Both the position numbers and the translations under genes were made by a program. 64,000 nt of DNA from Brugia malayi (taxonomy: Eukaryota > Nematoda > Chromadorea > Rhabditida > Onchocercidae), in assembly GCF_000002995.4 (NCBI RefSeq), contig NW_025062479.1:1695721-1759720 (forward strand), written 5' to 3'. The first letter of the stretch is position 1; the number at the start of each line of letters is the position of its first letter. Below the pieces are notes generated by a model. It saw only the letters and a list, made by a program, of their open reading frames with translations. It was not told the DNA's origin and ran no database searches. Positions 55,990 through 64,000 of this stretch are shown one piece after another.

Positions 55990-56673
55990 TTTCTTACCTA
56001 TACAATTCATTTATCCATTTTTATTTACAAATATTTATCTGTATGAAAAAGAAAAAATGTATATAAATTAATGGTACCTTCTTTATTATTTTATTTTTCA
56101 GTTGAAATTGATTTTTAAATTTCTCGCTTTTGTTATTTTTTTTTAAAAAAAAAATCAGTTTCTCACCTATACAATCCATTTATTCATTTTTGTTTACAAA
56201 TATCTCTCTGTGTATTAAAAAAAAAAGTGAAATATGTGTAAAAGAAACATATTATTATTTGCTTCATAATTTTTTAATTATTATATATTCTATTTAATGT
56301 TTGCTGTAAAATCATCAGTGGTTATTATTAATTTTAAATGGTATATAGATTAGAACGATTAATGTTCAATTTTATTTTACAAAAAAAAAGAACTATGTAA
56401 AAAAATGATAATAATATTTTTTCTTTGTTTTCATTTTAAACCAAAAATTTAAATAAATTAACATTGTAAATTTGTTCGGGATCTTTGATAACATATATGT
56501 ATATCAGTTAAATTAATTTATAATAAATATATTGTCACTTTGTATTTCTCTTTTTTCTTTGTGCTTTTTATATAATAAAAATTTGTTGATAAATTTTATA
56601 TTTCAGTAAACAAATTGTTTGCTTCATAATTTTTGGTTATTAGATATCCTCTTCAGTGTTTTGCTGCGAAATC
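55990..56673. repeat. Diverged tandem duplications
   Basis: 55990-56045 recurs at 56159-56214 (core ACCTATACAATYCATTTAT, offset 169). 56258-56313 recurs at 56618-56673 (core TTGCTTCATAATTTTT, then GTTTTGCTG or GTTTGCTG, offset 360). No reading frame is kept, so this is old non-coding duplication. Confidence 0.75.
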
Positions 56674-59600
56674 AAAAATCAGCACAAAATTATCACGTGT
56701 CATTGTGTTTGAAACATGGATTATATAGCAAAAAAAAGCACATTCATAACTTTCCTAAATTTTTTCATTTTTCATTGTAAAATTAACTATTAGATTTGTT
56801 TCATCTAGCTGATTTTTAAATTACTAAATTTGAAAAGGGTTATTTGCATTAGTGATAACAATATTTTTGTTTGCCAACATTTTCATTTAAAAAAAAATTT
56901 GTTTCTTTACCTACCGCTACTATAACTTTTTTTTTATTATTAATGAGCAAAGAATATAGTGCAAAAGTAAGTATGAGCTTCAATAAAAATATACTTTCAT
57001 TACTATATTACTATTTTTTTTTTTTGTTTTTTAGAATTTAAATTTAAGGATTACATTTGTCGTAAAAAAAAAAAAAAAAGAAAAAAGAAAAAGAATATTG
57101 ATTTTGTTTATTGAAATTTCACAGAGTCAACAGATATATTTGCTAGTCAAATTTCATTTAAATTACTTTCTGATAATTTTCATTTTCATTATTTTTTGAT
57201 TGGTAATAAAAATGTTCCAGACGGTCCTTTCTGCTTTCTCTCTCTCTCTCTCTCTCCTATTTTATAAATTTTCCTTATTTGTAATAATATCAAATTTGAT
57301 TTCTATTCATTTCAATCTTCATCAGTCAGTTTTGATTTCATTTTTCCTGTATTTTTTAATAAAGTAATGGTTTTACTTTTCAAATTTAAATGTCTCTGGT
57401 TTTTTTCTTTTTTTTTTTGATTATATTTTCAAATTCAAATACTTTTTACTTCCATTGTCTGAAGATGATATTTCTTTATTGCAATAAAAATTACTTCCCA
57501 TTTTCTTTTCCTTTCTTTCTTTTTTCTTTTCTTGAAACTACTTTTGTTATTTTTTGGCTAATTATTGAAGTATGATGCCTTCCTTTGAAAACATGAAATG
57601 AAAATGAACAATTTTTTTTTTTTAAAAAAAGGAAGAGAGTTCCTTTTCATAAATCAGAATAGAATTTTCTATTTGTATTTTATAATGCAAACTGAATTTA
57701 GCAAATTTTTGCTTATATAAATGAATGAAAAAACAAAATTTGTTCCAAGAATGTTATGTTAGGGACAAAAGCCTAAATAATCATTATCACTTTTATTGAT
57801 AATATTATCATTATGAATTATCTATTTTTATAAGCATAGTTTATGGCTACATCAAGCCAACTAATACTTTAAAAAAGAAAAGAAAAAAATCTTAAAATCT
57901 TCATCTAACATTTAAAAAGTAGTTAAAGTAAGCATAGATTACAGGAAATATTGTCCATATTAATTTTAACAGTGAAATCTACGTTATTATTCTGAGAAAT
58001 ATCGATGAACTGGAAATTTAATTATTATTATTTTTTATTATTATTAGTAGTATTATTAATTATTACTATTATTATTAATTATTATTATTATATCACTATT
58101 AATTATTTTAATTACCATTAATATCATCGTCATCTGCAGTGATTTCTCAATCCTATATTATTGATGGTAATTTTGTTTGTACCATTTTTCTTCTATCACA
58201 TGCTTATGGCATGTTTGCATCTCATTATGCAATAAAATTTTTGATTTGAAAAGTTTTGTTTTTGAAATAAAACTTTCATTTTATATGATTGAAATCGAAA
58301 AATGGTTCTTTCATTTGTCCGACGAAGTTTGTCTGATGCAAATTCCTGAATGCTTTTTTTTTTTTCTTTTTTTTTCCTCTTCCTTTTTGTCCGTTATCCA
58401 ATGAAAATTTTAAGCTTGCGATAGCGATGCATTTCTCATTCTCTTTCTTTGTGCATTCACACATTTTAAAATCATTTAGTTTTTTTTTTTTTTCTTTTTC
58501 AACTTTTTTTTTTTCCTTCAAAATTCTTTTACTTTAGTATTTGTCAAATTTCACTTCATAAAATTTTAGTCGAAAAAAAGAAGAAAATAAAACTTTTTAT
58601 ATAAAAAATGTTTCTTTCACATCATTAAAAATTAAAATCATCGCTTCTATTTTCTTTGACAAAAAAAAAAAGGTTGTTTGTTTAAATATACTTAAAAAGT
58701 GTATAATTACTTGAAATTTTATAATTAATATTAATTGCTAACTATGAATTGTTTTTTTTTCAAATTTTTTTTTTTAAATAAAAAAAAAATGTAAAAGAAA
58801 TGAACTATTTCCACTGGAAAAAGACTATCCGAAATTATTACAATTGGAAATATTATTACAATTATTAGAATCATGAATGTTTTAAAGAAATGATCAATTA
58901 GGCTTACTTAGTTAGCAATCATAAATTTGTAACAAAATAACTATGCTTAGAATTTATTGAATAATATAGATTAGTTTGAACTTTGATTTTTTTTTTTAAA
59001 TTTCTTAAAACATTACAAACTTTTATTTTTTTTTTTTAAAAAAAAGAAAATAAAACATTAATAACTATTGCTTCTTTCGGTGATCATATCTTCATCCTTC
59101 CCTTTTTTTTTTTCTGCTTTTTAATGCATTGTCAATCAAATTTTCAATGATGTATTCAAGAGAGAAAAGAACGAAATACTTTAACCAATATTTTTTAGCT
59201 TAGCTTTTATAGATTAATCTACATTTTCGATTTATTAATAGACTAAGTTATTATCAAATAATTTCCATTGTTGATAAGGAAAAAGAAAACGAAATAATTC
59301 ATTAGAATCCTATCAAAAATAAAAAAAAAAAAAGTTATTATAATTGTTATTGATCATAAAAATATGAGTATTAAATTATAGTAAAGATAGAAATTCGTGG
59401 ATATGCGTTTTGTTAGGTGCAGGTGACATTAGTTGTGACATATACTATCGTACCCTATCACTATGTTATGATATTTTATCATTGCTTTTCGTAAGGTTTG
59501 TTTTTTTCTTCTTTTTTTTTCTCATTTCTGATTGATTCGTTTCATTAGTGTTTGTCAGAAGGATAAGTATATGTTGAAAATATGCAATTATATTCAACAA

Positions 59601-62600
59601 TTTTGCATTTTAGATTAATTTGAGTCTTATTTTTCAAAAAAAAAAAAAAGAGAGAGAAAAAGTAAAAATAGAAACAAGCTTATCATTAATAACAACATTG
59701 CATATCATTATTATTATTTTCTTATTTGTTTTAATAAATTGTTATTATTATTGTTGTTTATTATTATTATTATTAGGATTTAAAAATTTTGAACTTTTCA
59801 TTGTTTTATCATTTTTATATTTTCCACTAAATTATCATGGTTTATAAAGTTGCATATAGAAACGTAAACATGTGAAATAACTTTAAAAAAAAAAAGATAA
59901 AGTAAACTAATAATTTCTAGATCTCATTTCATGCTAAATAGAACTTTAAAATAACAAATTAAATTTCTATTTTTTAACAGGCAAAAAAAAAAAAAAAAAA
60001 CAAATAATAATAATAATAAAACGAAGAAAACATTGTATAATTGTTATCACTTACTATCTAAATTTTAAACCTTATCATATATTACAATAAAAAATCATCA
60101 AAAAAAAGAACAAGCAAAAAATTTGAATAATATTTCAATAATAGCAAAAGACATATAAATTAATAATTTATCAAATATTATTTTATTAATTATGAAAATA
60201 TAATTACTAAATAAATGTAATAAAAATTGATAAATTTTAAGAAATTATTTATGTTATTATATTATTTAATTCAAAAAAAAAAAAAAAAATAGAAATTCTT
60301 TAATTGCATTATTTGTAAATTTTGCAAAATGCAATTAATACAAAAACATTTTTTGCTTTTTGCATTTATTTATAGAAAAGCATGGAAGAAAGAGGAAAAA
60401 TCGATTAAAGTGAAATTGGAAAATGTAAGACACAAAAAGACTTTTCGTATGACGTCGTTCATTTTCAAAAATGTAAACAATGATAAATCTTAAAAGTAAG
60501 CCTTCTTTATTCAAATGGCTGAATATTTTTGCTTACATTTTAAAATAATGAAAAAAGAAAAAAAAAAAAACTTTTTTTTTTCTCTTTTACTTTCCATATT
60601 AATAGATAATTAATATTAAAAAAAAAAAAACAATCTAAGAAGTATTTTCTTTCTGTTTCATTTTTTGTTTGTTTGTTTTTCTTTCTTTTTGTTTTATTTT
60701 TCGCTTCTTTTTTTCTTTTTTTTTTTTTGCTACGTATTTAAATATATTCAAAACTGTTTGATCAAAACTTGTTGACTTTTTCTTTTTTATGTTTGAACAG
60801 ATGCCAAAAAAGGACAAATTGAATTGTATGTTCGTAATTCCATTATTTTTGCATTTTGACAACGATTTCTTTATTGCCATTTTCTTTCTTTTTTCTTTCC
60901 TTTTTTTCTCTTAAATCATTGGTTTTATTACTCTTTTTATTTTCTCGTTTTCTCTTTACTACGCATTTTTTTTTCGCTAAAAATAAATTTAGGCTTTTTC
61001 TTTCTAAGCTTTTTTATAGCTTTTATTTAGGCAAAGTAGAACTTTTTCATTTTTTTTCCTGATAATTTAACTACTAATTGATAGTAGGATTAGTAATATT
61101 AGACAAAATATTAGATAATATTTTGATAATCAAAAATTTTTGCTCTTTGTTTTTATCTTTTATCATTCTATAAATTTCCACATATGAATCATATATTTCC
61201 GGAATACTTCATCCACAATTTCCAATTTATATTACACAATATACATATTTTGAAAAAAAAAAAAATACAATCGTTACGTATTTTACATTATGTATATACA
61301 TTTTCAAAATTCATTCCACTTTATTCATTACTAATATCGAAGTTATTTTATATTTATATCAAATAATAATTTCTAATTTCTTTTTTTTTTTTTAAATTTT
61401 ACCCTAAAAAGATTAAGAGATTAAATGAATGAATGAACAATTGTATAATATTCGTTGCAATTCTCAATAATCGATATTACAACATTTGGAAAGTTAAAAA
61501 TTTTTGCAGAAATGATAGTAGTATATATGTATATGTTTAGTTGACATATCTAATATTGATGACTTCTCCTTCTCTCTCTCTCTCTCTCTCTCACTCTGCT
61601 TTGGGTTTAAAATAGATGAATGAATGTTTTGTGTACTTGCCTATATGATTAGAATAATTTTTTTTTTTTGCTTTTTTTAAATCAAAATTTGACAAAAATT
61701 TGTAATCATCATTAATATTTTTTGTCATACATGTATGTCAAAAACTGAAAAATAGAACAAAGTTTCATATGATATTTTATCATTTTATTAATTCAGATAT
61801 TTATTTTGCAAAATTTTATTTTACATTTCATCCTAGATCTATTTTAATGTTTGCTAAAGATTTAGGATTAGATAAAGTACGATCAAATAAAATCTAAATC
61901 ATAAAGCTTTTGATTGTTAGAAGTTTTTTTAATCAGAAGATGATGAAAGCTATATTTTCTCTCAATAATAATAATAATTTTTGATTTATTTGAATTTTTT
62001 TTTTTTTTTCTTTTGCTTTGCCTGAATTATAAAGTAATAGTTGAATTTAAAAACGAAGGAAAAAAATTGATTTAATAATTTTTGTTGACATTTATTATTA
62101 TCACAATTGTTTCATTCCTACACTTAATTTTATAAATTTATCTGCTAAAATTCATATGACTAATAATAAAATGGAAAGATTATTGAATTTTTTTAGAAAT
62201 CAATAGAACGTATGCCCCTCTCTCTTCTCATATTTATACTTCGCCCATCTCTCTCATGTATATTAGTTTAATTTAGTAATGCAAGAGCAAAATTTACTTT
62301 AAATGGAACAAATTTAATTATTTTTTTTTTAAAGTTTTAAAAAATTTTAGGTAAGCAATTACGATTGTCTAATTTTCTCAAATAATAACAATAATAATTT
62401 GATAAAATATATGCCAAAATTTCAAATATTGTTATTTTCATAGTTTTTAAATGATATTCATTAGTAAAAAAATTTTTTTTCTTATTTATCATTTTTATTC
62501 TACCTTTTTATAGGCCAAATTAGCGCAACATCAATTTAAATATTTCCCTGTTCTCACTTTAATTATTTCCCCGTTCATTTCTACGTCATCTCTCACGTAT

Positions 62601-63288
62601 CCTCTTTGCTACCCTTCTCCTTTGTCCTAATTTTATAATTTTATTTTGTCATCTGCCACTGTCACATCATTGCTTACTATGTGTGTTTAAACTGTTCCAT
62701 TGCATTGATCAATTTTCTTCTTTCTTTTTTTTTTTTGAAATGAAATTTCTATTTTTAATTGCTATATTTATGTTCTTTATTCAAGATTTTTACATTAAGA
62801 AATATCCAATTTAAATATATCAGTTTATATCAGTAAATTAGATGTGACAATTTGTTCGTTATCTTTCTAGATAATTCGTAATCATTCGTAATCATATAAC
62901 GATGAATTAAAATTAAACATGTTTTGAATTTTAATTTTATTCATTAATGATTACAGATTGTTGCATTTTCACATTCAGGTGGAGCGTCTAAAAATGCAAT
63001 TACAAAAAAATTAAAGTATAATTTAAATGTAATTTTAATTTTTACTTACTACTTCATAAATTTTTTTTTTTTTTTGCATTTGATTTAAATCATAGTAACG
63101 TCATTTGAAAAAATATATCTATTTCAACGTTTGAGAGACAAAAAAATTTCTCCAGACTTTTTTTTTCTTTTCGGAATCTTTAAAATATTTGTAATGACAT
63201 CACGATAGCATATTACACATTATTAATCATTTGTAGAACAATAAAAAAAAAAAAAAAAAATGGAAAACGATTTAAAAAATCAGTTTTT

Positions 63289-63303
63289 TGACGTCATGCA
63301 AAT
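63289..63303. promoter_or_regulatory. Overlapping CRE (TGACGTCA) and octamer (ATGCAAAT) sites
   Basis: A perfect CREB/ATF palindrome at 63289-63296 shares its last base with a perfect POU octamer at 63296-63303. Motif match only. Confidence 0.35.
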
Positions 63304-64000
63304 AAAACAAAACATTCAAATTTTGAAATTAATTAGTTTAACTATAAATTAGAAAAATTAGTTAGTCTAAAATATTGTCATTTATCAAATTTCATGTGAA
63401 ACACAATTACTATAGCAATGATCTTTTTCAACAAATATCGTCCAATATAATAATTTTGTTTTTATAATTTCTTTTAAAAAAAAAAGGACAAAGATGAAAG
63501 AATGAAAATTTGAAGAATTTTTTTCATTTATTCAACTCTTTTTCTCTAAGTTATTCCAGCAATAATTAGCAATAATAATTAAAATAATATAATAGTAATA
63601 ATATTAGAGTAAATAGATGAAGAGACATTTCAGGATTTCGTACTATGCAATCAATAATGTAACAGGAAGAGATGGTTAAAATCGGATTTAAAATAAAATT
63701 GATGCCAATGAAATAACGCATCCACGAATAAACCTTTTCTAAGATATATGGTGACAATTCTTCTATTTAATTAGCAGAGAGACGAGATAATGTGGTGACA
63801 TTATCGTTCAGTATTGTGCTCTATGCACCGTATCACTTATTAGATATTCATAAATAATATTTTCCCTCTTATCGATTGTTATATTACTGTAAATTACTGT
63901 ATTTCTGTATTTTTTGTAAAAAAAAAAAGAAAAAATTCAATTAAATATTGGAATAATTGAAGAATGAAATTTTTACTTATAACTGCTAATGTTGGATCAT

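Larger units (their letters stand above)
53183..64000. other. Region downstream of PACSIN
   Basis: No convincing gene in 10.8 kb. It holds the PACSIN 3' UTR, diverged duplications near 56 kb, AT-rich filler, a CRE/octamer site at 63289-63303 and a weak exon candidate at 63566-63757 on the minus strand. Confidence 0.6.

Noticed and set aside
63786..63805. GATAATGT-GGTG-ACATTATC hairpin
   Set aside because: A perfect but only 8-base stem; such short palindromes are expected by chance in this composition.

Overview
The window is eukaryotic, strongly AT-rich and full of long A/T homopolymers. Its genes are split into many small exons with GT-AG introns, most of them 60-300 bp, with pyrimidine-then-AG acceptors. 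The protein set and intron style point to a nematode. The very low GC and high intron density suggest a spirurid/filarial-type worm, but that is an inference; I see no rRNA, tRNA or spliced-leader gene that would settle it. There is no sign of a prokaryotic, viral or CRISPR-type system.

Three protein-coding genes are supported. (1) Positions 1-14063, minus strand: a rootletin-family gene (vertebrate CROCC, C. elegans CHE-10). I could place 38 consecutive exons. Every splice phase agrees and no exon holds an in-frame stop. They give about 1,996 codons, and the 3' end lies off the left edge. A possible alternative first exon sits about 15 kb upstream (27999-28083) and matches the phase of the second main exon. 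(2) Positions 32936-37325, plus strand: type II phosphatidylinositol 4-kinase, nine exons covering most of the catalytic domain to the C-terminus. Its N-terminal exons were not found, and exon 35432-35564 carries an apparent one-base deletion that makes a stop codon. (3) Positions 49080-53182, plus strand: PACSIN/syndapin, nine exons, 480 residues, F-BAR plus linker plus SH3, complete and intact.

The rest is non-coding: a 14 kb interval between the rootletin body and its possible upstream exon (14.1-28 kb), 28.1-32.9 kb, 37.3-49.1 kb and 53.2-64 kb. These hold microsatellites (GA/CT, TTA, GAT/AAT, TTGA, GCATGT), several minisatellites, diverged tandem duplications and palindromes. The most distinctive is a 31-bp, eight-copy array at 41.4 kb bounded by inverted ends.

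Functionally, rootletin builds the ciliary rootlet of sensory neurons. PI4K2 makes PI4P on trans-Golgi and endosomal membranes, and PACSIN bends membranes during endocytosis and recycling. The last two act in related membrane traffic, but nothing here shows co-regulation. I found no undescribed system. The items most worth checking are the PI4K2 frameshift, the alternative rootletin start, a possible frame-breaking microexon in PACSIN, and the 31-bp array.
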